NCBI RefSeq assembly: GCF_900108855.1
Contig: NZ_FNXY01000001.1
Location: forward strand, 372,001-436,000
Origin: Dyadobacter koreensis
GTDB taxonomy: Bacteria; Bacteroidota; Bacteroidia; Cytophagales; Spirosomataceae
Reading direction: 5' to 3'
DNA: 64,000 nt
Part shown: positions 55,401 to 62,791 of the stretch, in pieces
Position numbering within the stretch: position 1 is the stretch's first letter
How the letters are laid out: the number at the start of each line of letters is the position of its first letter
Notes under the pieces: generated by a model
What the model saw: only the letters and a program-made list of their open reading frames with translations
Told to the model about the DNA's origin: nothing
Database searches by the model: none
Program-made: the position numbers and the translations under genes

Positions 55401-55616
55401 CCCATTAGGCTGGTCTGACTCAGTGAGCGCATGAAAAAGATTATCAGAGGCCAGGTAGACTGCTTGCCGAAGCAAAGGATCCGAAAATACGCCGAGCAGA
55501 TTCTTTTCAAAATCGCCCGGGGCCAATTGAAGGTTCCGGTTGAAATCTAAAATCGCCTCGATGGGCATTAGAGGCCTGCGGATCATGAAATATCCTTGCG
55601 GTTCAATGTTTTTCAT
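52485..55616 (-). CDS. LanB-type lantibiotic dehydratase with SpaB_C (thiopeptide-type) domain
   Basis: I prefer the Met at 55616 (MKNIEPQGYFMIRRPLMPIE) over 55652, since the first dozen codons of the longer frame overlap a near-perfect 30-bp palindrome. The protein has about 1043 residues, the full length of class I LanB enzymes. The N-terminal glutamylation domain has RRPLMPIEAILDF, RMSTRATPFGYFAGIF and LAEWNISIADFQL. The C-terminal elimination domain has KWLSMKLYSSAVGLETIL, QWFYLRYQDPDQHIRLRL and the conserved LYQKLDLAAAHYLQLM-type segment. It would glutamylate and dehydrate Ser/Thr of a ribosomal peptide using Glu-tRNA. No LanC cyclase, transporter or precursor gene is visible in the window. 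Confidence 0.93.
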   Translation of the reverse strand: MKNIEPQGYFMIRRPLMPIEAILDFNRNLQLAPGDFEKNLLGVFSDPLLRQAVYLASDNLFHALTESDQPNGHKPTEKMLLALYRYLIRMSTRATPFGYFAGIFCGDVSNNTCIVFDANKPLQGIMHLSAAIEGKIQKFLLAQDAVVDQVKFYRNSSLYRQGDTYRYIERTTDAGQQQAVLMAIEADAILDCILTSCNGGARLDQLVQAASVYMPARAARRYLLDLIEYQVLVSALDLNVTGPEYLQRVYSELSQTKGAAAASILNLAELTVLLRSTLPAWEIGGRLGQMLPRLTFQSHSHQDFINVDLKFNTWQNRLGSAAVKQIGQQYERVQYLLGSQAVLSDLDRFKAEFFRRYENREVPLVQALDFESGIGYGDLLAASAGELPLLEGLRQGAEQKKQKIGQGSLAAFKESLLRGYSKDAFEPLVLNDDHLNQLATRPAVQDDFYLMGSILCEDQDHFDQNAYQFLLKYAAGSSGFELMGRFTLADQALASRMRQAAEQRQLRRTDVIFAEITHIPDLQAADVLKRAQLYDYEIVYLVKSTLPETNQILLEDLMVSVFNGRQVVLRSRRLNKRIIPCQSNAHNFQNGLPVYRFLCDVASAENPLPGRWDWQLSEMPAFLPRVQYKHLILSLAEWNISIADFQLENGRVHDFSSQWRAFAAHRSVPALVLVCQGDQELMLDLQCAPAMQILQHMLETDKSVKLKEFLFASRQGLLKDSLGTYTNEVVIPFFYPHTPAERVGDTHSVAQYDTKNFPIGSKWLSMKLYSSAVGLETILVDLLFPLCTELLKDGVIRQWFYLRYQDPDQHIRLRLNGVSDDSWAAALHRIQYRLQDLLNSGIIFRMQIDDYQRETQRYASLGIETAESIFYHDSVAVAALLTLWRSNDHSESDRWLTALLGADLLMDDLGLTLYQKLDLAAAHYLQLMDLFGDDKNVLIRLNDKYRQQSRQILSFMNLKNHSENEPVMLIFKNRSLAMRSLIAGSGLSALSADRTSAITSVIHMFLNRVLLCRPLEQEPVILYYLYKFYKSSVKRLENIKNAK

Positions 55617-55628
55617 ACATCTTCCAGT

Positions 55629-55658
55629 TTTGTTTTGAAGATCAATCTTCAAAACAAA
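55629..55658. promoter_or_regulatory. 30-bp palindrome upstream of lanB start
   Basis: TTTGTTTTGAAGAT (55629-55642), CA, ATCTTCAAAACAAA (55645-55658): perfect 14-bp arms. It ends 12 bp before the preferred lanB ATG, where a dimeric repressor would block transcription or translation. It could also fold in the mRNA leader as a hairpin. Confidence 0.85.
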
Positions 55659-56100
55659 CTGCGAAGCTGCACTTTTTTTATACCGGCTACTACTGATTTT
55701 TATACGAACGTATGTGGTTGTACGACAAACTAAAAAAGTAGCATTTCAGTCAACCCATTACATATAACCGGATATCATTGCACTAAAACAAAAGTTCTGG
55801 CCGCTTTTAAAAATCAATTGTTAATCATTCGAAAGCCGTATTCTGCAATTTCGCCCAACCTTCTTACAGCCCCCCCCTTTGCCTTCCCTTCTTATTGCAA
55901 CAACTTATAAGCTATGCCGGTTATCCCCAAAAAAGAAACCGGTTCATTCGTATAACCAGCGGGTTTATCGGTATACAAAACAGGTGGACATCGTATAAAA
56001 TAGTTGACTTACACCCAGAAGCTTTGGAGTTTTATACGCATTCAAAAGCGCCCAGCACATCCTCATAATTCATACGTAACCCACAAAACCATGCAGCAAG
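55659..56100. promoter_or_regulatory. Divergent intergenic region with TTTTATACG motifs
   Basis: Four copies of a TTATACGNA core occur: TTTTTATACGAACG (55697-55710), its reverse form CATTCGTATAAC (55945-55956), CATCGTATAAAA (reverse, from 55989) and TTTTATACGCA (56030-56040). A fifth copy, identical to the first over 14 bp, is at 50378. They could be sites for the LytTR regulator or a shared promoter element. No short ORF with precursor-like features was found here. Confidence 0.6.
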
Positions 56101-57291
56101 ATGGAGGAAACCAATGCGCTCAAATGGCTCGAGGATCTGATCGAAATCAGGATTAATCCAGCCAAAACAAATGTAAATCAATTATCTGAACACCAAATCA
56201 AGACCATGCTACAAACTTTTGAACTTAAAAAACATATCCTGCAAAACCATCTGCGTAGCCTGGCGAGACATCCCACCCACTCAGCGCGTCAGCGTGTCAA
56301 ACAGAGCCGAATTGACCAGACCCTTCGGGCCCTTAACAAGGCAGCCTATGAGCATTACCAGTCTCCTGCGATTGTCAGTGATCCGGCAAAAACATTGTTC
56401 CTGGCCATTACAGAAGGAATCGGAGAACTGATCATTTTCTTAGATTTGAACGGAAAATCCCCGGTTGACATCGACCAAATAATACCGATCCAGTATCTTG
56501 AAGAATGCCGTGCGCTGCTCAGCGCGCGCATCAGCGGTATACAACCGGTACTGATGGCGACGGTAAGTGATTCTGGGCTGTTAGCGCTGATCCTTGACAG
56601 CTTTCATGATTTAACACTGAACCGACCCCTACCCTACACCTTCCGGGATCTTCACTACCGCAAAGCCCTGGTGAATAGCCTGGATACCTTGATACGGCAG
56701 CCCGGCCAGCCGCGTTTGGATCAGCAGGTGATTGCGCTGCTGGTTTATTATAATTTTAATAAAAAGACTTTCGCATCCTACTACACCGCGCTTATTGCCA
56801 ACAATATGCAAGCAGCTGGTTCAGAATCCGCTAGATTCGAACTTCTTCTTTTTGAATATAAGAATTTTAAGCAGCTTCCTAAAAAAACCGGTATCAGGCT
56901 CACGCCAACATCGCCGGATTTAAAAAAAATGATTGGCCGTTGGTTTAGTCACGAGATCAGCTACCTGAAAAACAAGACCCGTTGGATCATTCCGGCGGGG
57001 CACCCCACCATTCCCGCTGACGACAATTCCTCTATCGATCCAAAAATAAAACTAGACATGAGTGTTGATCAGATTGCGGTGCTCATCCGGGTACTGCTCG
57101 ACTGCGGGGTGGTCCGAAATGTTTCCACCAGTGAACTATGCCGACAGATAAGCCGGTGGATCAAGACTGAAAAAGCCGAGCATATTTCAGCCGACAGTCT
57201 GCGGCGAAAGGTCTCCAGCCCAGAGGACCGAGACAAACAGCAGGTCCTTGCAATACTTGAAAAGCTATGTGCTTCCCTGAAACAATTCTAG
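56101..57291 (+). CDS. RteC-like hypothetical protein
   Basis: This 396-residue cytoplasmic protein is helical throughout (HQIKTMLQTFELKKHILQNH, KQSRIDQTLRALNKAAYEHY). The C-terminal part (KLDMSVDQIAVLIRVLLDCG, VSTSELCRQISRWIKTEKAE, ISADSLRRKVSSPEDRDKQQ) resembles a module widespread in Bacteroidota, including RteC-type proteins of conjugative transposons. The assignment is tentative. It is divergent from lanB and directly upstream of a Crp-type regulator. No other conjugation genes are present. Confidence 0.7.
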   Translation: MEETNALKWLEDLIEIRINPAKTNVNQLSEHQIKTMLQTFELKKHILQNHLRSLARHPTHSARQRVKQSRIDQTLRALNKAAYEHYQSPAIVSDPAKTLFLAITEGIGELIIFLDLNGKSPVDIDQIIPIQYLEECRALLSARISGIQPVLMATVSDSGLLALILDSFHDLTLNRPLPYTFRDLHYRKALVNSLDTLIRQPGQPRLDQQVIALLVYYNFNKKTFASYYTALIANNMQAAGSESARFELLLFEYKNFKQLPKKTGIRLTPTSPDLKKMIGRWFSHEISYLKNKTRWIIPAGHPTIPADDNSSIDPKIKLDMSVDQIAVLIRVLLDCGVVRNVSTSELCRQISRWIKTEKAEHISADSLRRKVSSPEDRDKQQVLAILEKLCASLKQF

Positions 57292-57311
57292 CCACACTTA
57301 AATTTGCCCTC

Positions 57312-57878
57312 ATGAGCATGCAAACCATCTTGGACTTACTGAGCGCGGAGTTCAGCCTGAGTCCTGACTTTACAAAGGCGATCAGCATCCATCTGAAAGA
57401 ACATCACTTACAAAAGGGTCAACCGCTGCGGCTTCCCTCCCCTTCGGGAAACGTAATGTTTGTACAAGCCGGCCTTTTGAAAGCGTGCTATTTCAGCCGG
57501 AATGGCCGCGAGTACATCACACGGTTTTGGCAGCAGGGAGAAATAATTATCTTCAAACCCAGCCCCTATGAGCCGATGCTGCCCGCAGAATATCTGATCA
57601 CGCTGGAGCACACGACCCTGTTTACCCTGAGCGATAAACATGCGGGTTTTCTTTTAGAACGATTCCCGCAAACCTATCCGCTTTTAAACCATTTCCAGCG
57701 CAAAGAGGCCGCAACCAGTGATTTAATCAGCCACCTGCGGCAGCTTCCGCTGGAACAGGCTTATCAAACATTCGTAAAGCATTTTCCGGCGCACCGAATT
57801 CCGGTAAAAGACATCGCCTGCTTTCTGGGTGTAGCCGCCAAACGTTTGAGTGAAATCCGGGGACAAAAAAGGACCTAA
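57312..57878 (+). CDS. Crp/Fnr-family transcriptional regulator
   Basis: The ATG at 57312 (MSMQTILDLLSAEFSLSPDF) lies 20 bp after the preceding stop; an in-frame start at 57267 would overlap that gene. The product has about 188 residues: a cNMP-binding-like barrel (GNVMFVQAGLLKACYFSRNG, FWQQGEIIIFKP, PAEYLITLEHTTLFTLSDKH) and a C-terminal winged helix (PVKDIACFLGVAAKRLSEIR). It precedes the MauE-DUF6520 genes by about 90-160 bp and is a candidate regulator of them. Confidence 0.88.
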   Translation: MSMQTILDLLSAEFSLSPDFTKAISIHLKEHHLQKGQPLRLPSPSGNVMFVQAGLLKACYFSRNGREYITRFWQQGEIIIFKPSPYEPMLPAEYLITLEHTTLFTLSDKHAGFLLERFPQTYPLLNHFQRKEAATSDLISHLRQLPLEQAYQTFVKHFPAHRIPVKDIACFLGVAAKRLSEIRGQKRT

Positions 57879-58041
57879 TCAACAGTTTATGATCCGATAA
57901 AAGCCCTATTCCGGATCAAATTTACCCATTTAACAGACGCGGAGCGCCAGCCGCCGTACCACTACTTTTATGACGTCATCCTCAAAAGGCTTTCCGGGCA
58001 GCGAGGAAGGGCAACATTTTTTCCACCTAATCCATCTACTC

Positions 58042-58560
58042 ATGCACATTTTACGAGCTCTTTCGACTGAAAAACTTTCGAAAAAAACCAGAACGACCCT
58101 TGTTAACACGGTCAGTTTTCTGCTCGTTCTTTTGTTTGTCTATGCAGCGGCAAGCAAACTGCTGGATATGGAAAAATTCTATGTTCAGACCCGTCAGTCG
58201 GCACTGCTTTCTTCTTACGCCCAGCTTGTCATCTATGTCATACCGCTGACCGAGCTGGTGATTGTAGTGTTGTTGTCTATGGCTTCCACCCAAAGGATTG
58301 GGCTTTTTTTCTCATCGGTTTTACTGAATCTTTTTTCAGGCTACATCTATGTTTTACTTTCTTTCAGCCCAAATGTTCCCTGCAGCTGTGGCGGAATTTT
58401 AGAGAATATGAGCTGGCAGCAGCATCTGTATTTCAACCTTGTGTTTGCGGGGCTTGCCCTGGTAGCGCTTTGGCTTTATCCTGCCAGACAGCAAACCGAC
58501 GCAATAAGATATTCTAATGCGCATGGAATCAGGGCAAACCGAAAACCTGAAACAGAGTAG
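58042..58560 (+). CDS. MauE/DoxX-like redox-associated membrane protein
   Basis: The frame opens at 57970. A Met at 58042 (MHILRALSTEKLSKKTRTTL) gives a more typical N-terminus, but either start is possible. Four membrane helices are visible (TVSFLLVLLFVYAAASKLL, LVIYVIPLTELVIVVLLSM, IGLFFSSVLLNLFSGYIYV, LYFNLVFAGLALVALWLYP). The signature PCSCGGILENMSWQQHLYFN, with a CxC pair at the membrane face, is that of MauE-like proteins, which help form or isomerise disulfides in exported proteins. The small Cys-containing secreted protein 24 bp downstream is its likely client. Confidence 0.9.
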   Translation: MHILRALSTEKLSKKTRTTLVNTVSFLLVLLFVYAAASKLLDMEKFYVQTRQSALLSSYAQLVIYVIPLTELVIVVLLSMASTQRIGLFFSSVLLNLFSGYIYVLLSFSPNVPCSCGGILENMSWQQHLYFNLVFAGLALVALWLYPARQQTDAIRYSNAHGIRANRKPETE

Positions 58561-58584
58561 GTACAATCCAAAACAATTTCACAA

Positions 58585-58857
58585 ATGAAAATGCAAAGCA
58601 AAAAACGGGCACTGCCTGTATTGGCAGCGGTTATTGGACTTTCGGCGGCTCTTGCAACCGCATCAACCCCGAACAAACCAGCCCAACAGGCCTGGGGACG
58701 CAACGCGGCCAACGAATGTGTGGCCGGCGAAGTGGAAGATGATTGTGGTCTTATATCAGGCGCTGCCTGCTCGTTTAACGCGGGAGGCCAGACCATTACC
58801 GCGCACAGCAGTCAGGCCGACTGCGCAAATCCGGAAGCTGTGCTAAGAAAACCTTAG
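58585..58857 (+). CDS. DUF6520-like small secreted Cys protein
   Basis: The 90-residue protein has a Sec-type signal (KKRALPVLAAVIGLSAALAT ending ATAS). A mature part of about 60 residues with four Cys follows (NECVAGEVEDDCGLI, GAACSFN, SQADCAN). Length, the QAWGR-NAANECV transition and the location after a MauE gene match the DUF6520 family of Bacteroidota. The four Cys could form two disulfides with help from MauE and the nearby TlpA-like protein. Its function is unknown. It is followed by a strong terminator, so it ends the transcript. Confidence 0.88.
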   Translation: MKMQSKKRALPVLAAVIGLSAALATASTPNKPAQQAWGRNAANECVAGEVEDDCGLISGAACSFNAGGQTITAHSSQADCANPEAVLRKP

Positions 58858-58879
58858 ACAACGGCTTCTGACGTTTTGG

Positions 58880-58912
58880 GGCCCTGATGAGCTGGTTCAT
58901 CAGGGCCTTTTT
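58880..58912 (+). terminator. Strong intrinsic terminator after DUF6520-like gene
   Basis: GGCCCTGATGA, loop GCTGGT, TCATCAGGGCC, then TTTTT: a perfect 11-bp GC-rich stem with a T-run, 22 bp past the stop codon. Confidence 0.92.
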
Positions 58913-58939
58913 CCGGGTTCCACTTAACCATTTCAAAAC

Positions 58940-59983
58940 ATGTTACAATATTTCAAAGAACGTTTCGTGATGCTGGCTCTCCTGATCTCAGCGGCTGGCA
59001 TCGCCATTTTATACCTGCTATCGCAACAGCAGCCCAGGGGACATTATGGATTTAAAAGACGATATAAAGCCTTTCCGGTACCTACCCTGCAAGTCCCGCT
59101 GGGTTACAATTCCTATTACCTGGCTGGCGCTGATTCTAACTCCGTTTTGCTGGGTAATGTCCTGGCGCCTTTACACGCGATCCAAATAAATCTTCAAACA
59201 CCCGACACTGTTCATATACGCATCAGTGCCGATACTTCTTTTCAAGCTGTCAAATCCAGACTTACTCTTTTGGGATCCCGGTTTTTAATGACCGATCCCC
59301 AGTTGCATACGGTCTGGGCAGGCAGCACTCAAACCTGGAAATGCCGGAAAGTCACCTTTAAACCAGGCTCACCGCTGACGCTGGACGAGTATCTGCCCGT
59401 TTCTACAAGCGCGGTGTTATTCCGCGCCGTTCAAAACCAACAATTCGTGATCGGGCTGCACAAGCAAGGCAAACAGCCTTTGATTTTCCCTTCTTTTTTG
59501 AGAAAGCGGGGTGATCCGTTATTCTCGTCAGACGGCACGATGCTTTACGATCAAAGGACAGGCCGGTTTGCTTATGTGTACTTTTATCAAAACCAGTTTA
59601 CCATCAGCGATTCTATCCTTCGGCACGCCAGGTCGTATCCAACGCTCGACACCAATGGGCACGCTTTGGTTCAGGCCCGTTGGATCAAATCCAGCAGAGC
59701 GCTCAAATTGAGCTCTGCCCCTGTTATGATTAACCGTCTGGCTGCGCTGTCCGCCGAGAGGCTTTTCATTTACTCGAAGATCCATGCAGACAACGATGAC
59801 CCCAGGCGAAAAGACAGCCACACGGCTATTGATGTTTATAGCGCAACCAGTGGAAAATATCAGCATAGTTTTTATCTTTCCGATCCAGGCGGGACCTCCA
59901 TACGCGGGATACTGGTACATGAAAATCAATTGATTATACTCTATGAACGTACACTTGCTGTTTTTTCGCTGCCTAAGACCTGA
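58940..59983 (+). CDS. Secreted/anchored protein of unknown function (beta-propeller-like)
   Basis: The 347-residue protein has a single N-terminal membrane segment (FVMLALLISAAGIAILYLL) and then a strand-rich exported part. Repeated hydrophobic strands end with SAxxLFIYS, YVYFYQNQFTISD and GILVHENQLIILYERTLAVF. This is typical of the TolB-like propeller proteins Bacteroidota often place beside MauE and DUF6520 genes. No catalytic motif is visible. It starts 27 bp after a strong terminator, so it has its own promoter or relies on read-through. It converges with the SusC-SusD-TlpA operon. Confidence 0.75.
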   Translation: MLQYFKERFVMLALLISAAGIAILYLLSQQQPRGHYGFKRRYKAFPVPTLQVPLGYNSYYLAGADSNSVLLGNVLAPLHAIQINLQTPDTVHIRISADTSFQAVKSRLTLLGSRFLMTDPQLHTVWAGSTQTWKCRKVTFKPGSPLTLDEYLPVSTSAVLFRAVQNQQFVIGLHKQGKQPLIFPSFLRKRGDPLFSSDGTMLYDQRTGRFAYVYFYQNQFTISDSILRHARSYPTLDTNGHALVQARWIKSSRALKLSSAPVMINRLAALSAERLFIYSKIHADNDDPRRKDSHTAIDVYSATSGKYQHSFYLSDPGGTSIRGILVHENQLIILYERTLAVFSLPKT

Positions 59984-60016
59984 GCGGGCCTGCCATATTA
60001 AAGACCATTTTTCATC

Positions 60017-61333
60017 TTAGTGAACCCGAGATGCGTGAGTTCGAAGGGTCTCACCGAGTTGGTCCACCACCAGTACTTCCACTTCTCTGGACTCAATCTT
60101 TAAGGCCATTTTATACTTTGCAAGCGCGGCATTCAGTTTTTTAGGATCGTAGATATCGGCCTCAATGTTTATGTTTCCTAGCAGCCCCTTGTATCCTGTC
60201 TCATCAAGGATTGGATATTGCGAGTAGTGATATGGTGTCATCGCCAGCAGCGATAGCAGCGAATATTTCACACTGACTCCGTTAATGACCCACTGATTGT
60301 CGTCCAACAGAAATCGAACATCCTTTGGGTTTGTACAGTGAACAGCGCTGCTATCCTGCATGCTGAGCACCAGACAGGGTTTCATGCGTTTCTCCCAGCG
60401 TACTCTGGCAGGAAAAAGGCGAAGAAGATCGGCCTGCATCTGTTTCTGAACCTGCTTTTTAGATGCGGCCGGTATAATGAGCTGATAGAGATATTTGGCC
60501 GAATCGCTCAGATTGATTTCTGCCCTATTGAGCTGAATCAGTTCAATATCGCCGTGATAGGTCGAATCGCTGCTGTAGGCCAGACGGTACAGTTCCTGGG
60601 GTGAATAATTTGAAGCAACGGCATAGGACCGCATCGTCTTTTGATTTTGACTGATTCCGAAACCAGGCCAGATTCTTCTGTCTGCCAGGCTGAGTCCTGA
60701 ATAGTGCGTCAGCGGGCTCAGCGCCATCACAGCACTATCGGCGATCAAAGGTTTTGAGAAGTCGGGATGAATGAATTCATTGTTGCCGATGTATCCCGAC
60801 ATTTCAGGCATCTGACCGCTAAGCATGGCCTGAATTTTCGCTTCTGTCAGATCCTGGGAAAGGCTGATGGATTTGACAATTCCCTGTGGGTCCACCCATA
60901 CGACAAAGGGTACACCACTGTGCGGAAAAAGCTGTTTACCGGTGACCGAATCTGCGCACGCGATCGGAAGCGTCATCTGCACCCCGGCCAGCTTCTTTCG
61001 CTTGTCGATCGCTTTGCGCACCAGCGGTGCCCCCTGATATGTATTGACCAAAACGATCTGTATCTGGCCATCGAATTTTTTTTGAAGCTCTAAAAGCTTC
61101 GGCCACATTTTGATGCAGGCACCGCAGGTGGTGGACCAAAACTCCATGATCAGCAGTTTACCCTGAAAATCAGCAAGCGGCAGCTGCGATTTTGGATGGT
61201 TGATAACACCGCTGAGCACATGATCTTTGAGCGAATCGCCGATCTTAATGGGCCTTGCGGGAGTTGACTGCGCGCGTCCGTGAAACGGGCGGTACAATAA
61301 AGAAAGAAACAAAATCAAAATAAGCTTTTTCAT
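60017..61333 (-). CDS. TlpA-family thioredoxin-like protein
   Basis: The 438-residue protein has a signal peptide (KKLILILFLSLLYRPFHGRA). An N-terminal thioredoxin/TlpA domain reads PLADFQGKLLIMEFWSTTCG with active-site CGAC, then SGVPFVVWVDPQG with the cis-Pro. The C-terminal part ends AKYKMALKIESREVEVLVVD, a pattern like that of soil-associated TIGR03435-type proteins. TlpA proteins reduce or rearrange disulfides in the periplasm. It is the third gene of a minus-strand SusC-SusD-TlpA set, 40 bp after susD, and lies close to the MauE/DUF6520 genes with which it may work. Confidence 0.9.
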   Translation of the reverse strand: MKKLILILFLSLLYRPFHGRAQSTPARPIKIGDSLKDHVLSGVINHPKSQLPLADFQGKLLIMEFWSTTCGACIKMWPKLLELQKKFDGQIQIVLVNTYQGAPLVRKAIDKRKKLAGVQMTLPIACADSVTGKQLFPHSGVPFVVWVDPQGIVKSISLSQDLTEAKIQAMLSGQMPEMSGYIGNNEFIHPDFSKPLIADSAVMALSPLTHYSGLSLADRRIWPGFGISQNQKTMRSYAVASNYSPQELYRLAYSSDSTYHGDIELIQLNRAEINLSDSAKYLYQLIIPAASKKQVQKQMQADLLRLFPARVRWEKRMKPCLVLSMQDSSAVHCTNPKDVRFLLDDNQWVINGVSVKYSLLSLLAMTPYHYSQYPILDETGYKGLLGNINIEADIYDPKKLNAALAKYKMALKIESREVEVLVVDQLGETLRTHASRVH

Positions 61334-61373
61334 CGTACTGGAATTAATCTAAGAATAAATGTTTTGATTGCTG

Positions 61374-62774
61374 TCAGTAGCCCGGGTTTTGGACCAGCGC
61401 ACTGTTAAGCTGGATTTCGCTGTCGGGGATCGGATACAGAACTGCGCTTTCCTGCCAGCGTACGGACTTGCTTTCGGTGAGCTTAGGTCCTGCATTACCG
61501 GTCCTTTTCAAATCAAACCATCGGTGTCCCCACTCACAGAACAGTTCCAGCCGCCGCTGCTGATAGACTGAATCCAAAAGTGCCTGCTTGTTCAGCTGCA
61601 AGGCTTCAGGCCCTAGCGGCTCGAGCCCCGCCCGCAGCCGTATCTGATTCAGATCCTGAACTGCGCTCTGGTTCTGTCCAAGATGCACATACGCTTCCGC
61701 GCGAATTAGATATTGTTCTGCCAGCCTTAGCACCATCGAATATTCCTGAACAGGAACGCCCGTGCGGATCTTGTATTTATAGGGGAAGAAAAAAAGCTGG
61801 TTTTGAGCATTAATCCGGCCGATCCAGCGGTTTCTTAAATCCGTGGAAAGAAACTGTTTTGCCAGCTCCCGATGCAGACTTACACTGGTGGGGGCCGCGT
61901 TGAGAACAAAGATATTTCCCTCGTAGGTATTTAAAACCGGCGACACAGGCATCAACTGCCAGATTGCTTCCCGACTGTTTTTCAAAAAAACACTGTCCAC
62001 CGCCGTTAGCCTAAATTCAGATACCGCACCGATCAGCTCACTGGCCTGGTCGGCGGCTTTCAGCCAGTCCTTGCGGTATAAATAAATTCTTGCCATAAGC
62101 GCAGCGGCAGCACGGGCGTTGGGCCGGATGCGCTGACCCTGATCTATGCTATAATCCGAAGCCAGAGCAGTCTTGGCAACGGTCAGATCAGACAAAATCT
62201 GAGCATATACAGAATCTGAAGGTGCCCGGGCCACCGATTGATTCTGCTTGTAGTCCGTTGATCGTACCAGGGGAACATCCCCATAGAGATTCACCAGGTA
62301 AAAATGGCAAAACGCCCTTAGAAAAAGCGCTTCGCCGGCAAGCCGCCCGCGTACAGGCTGCGAAACGTTTTGTGATTTCTGCAGACCTTCCAATACCGAA
62401 TTAGCATAGTAAATCGTTTTGTAAGCCTGTTGCCAGAGCCTTGCGTTATCAGTATTAAAGCGGTCAAGTGCATTGTTATAAAAAGTAACTCCGCTGGTAG
62501 CTGTAGCCTGGCTTTCAAGCTCGTCTGCCGAAAGACCGCTCAGAACGGTGACGCTGCCTGCACCGCCACTGGCAAAATACGAAGCACTGGACATCATCTG
62601 AATGTACACCCCTGCCATCGCGGCCGATGCGGTGGCATCGTCCTGGTAGACACTGCTGCTGGAAAGCTGCGAAACCGGCACAGGCACTTCGACCCAGTCC
62701 CGGCATCCGCCCAGCAGTAACGCAATTGCCGCAGGCACGTACATGCACTTTCTTAGTAGTTTCATTGTTTTCAT
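61374..62774 (-). CDS. SusD/RagB-family outer-membrane lipoprotein
   Basis: The 466-residue protein has a lipoprotein signal with Cys in LLLGGCRDW. SusD features follow: SSVYQDDATASAAMAGVYIQ, WQQAYKTIYYANSVLEGL, GEALFLRAFCHFYLVNLYGD, VPLVRSTDYK, a middle ARIYLYRKDW, and the closing LYPIPDSEIQLNSALVQNPG. SusD lipoproteins capture ligand and cap the SusC channel. It lies 17 bp downstream of its SusC partner. The ligand is unknown. Linkage to TlpA rather than to glycoside hydrolases suggests a peptide or other non-glycan substrate. Confidence 0.95.
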   Translation of the reverse strand: MKTMKLLRKCMYVPAAIALLLGGCRDWVEVPVPVSQLSSSSVYQDDATASAAMAGVYIQMMSSASYFASGGAGSVTVLSGLSADELESQATATSGVTFYNNALDRFNTDNARLWQQAYKTIYYANSVLEGLQKSQNVSQPVRGRLAGEALFLRAFCHFYLVNLYGDVPLVRSTDYKQNQSVARAPSDSVYAQILSDLTVAKTALASDYSIDQGQRIRPNARAAAALMARIYLYRKDWLKAADQASELIGAVSEFRLTAVDSVFLKNSREAIWQLMPVSPVLNTYEGNIFVLNAAPTSVSLHRELAKQFLSTDLRNRWIGRINAQNQLFFFPYKYKIRTGVPVQEYSMVLRLAEQYLIRAEAYVHLGQNQSAVQDLNQIRLRAGLEPLGPEALQLNKQALLDSVYQQRRLELFCEWGHRWFDLKRTGNAGPKLTESKSVRWQESAVLYPIPDSEIQLNSALVQNPGY

Positions 62775-62791
62775 AGTTTGTTTGCTTCCCT

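Noticed and set aside
56101..57291. An integrated conjugative element marked by the RteC-like gene
   Set aside because: No tra, mob, integrase or attachment-site repeats are visible nearby. The resemblance is to a C-terminal module only.
58585..58857. The small Cys/Ser/Thr-containing secreted protein as the lanthipeptide precursor for LanB
   Set aside because: It has a Sec signal peptide and the MauE-linked context of DUF6520-like proteins, and lies beyond two other genes and a separate promoter region from lanB. LanB precursors are cytosolic peptides with leader sequences, so a link is not supported.
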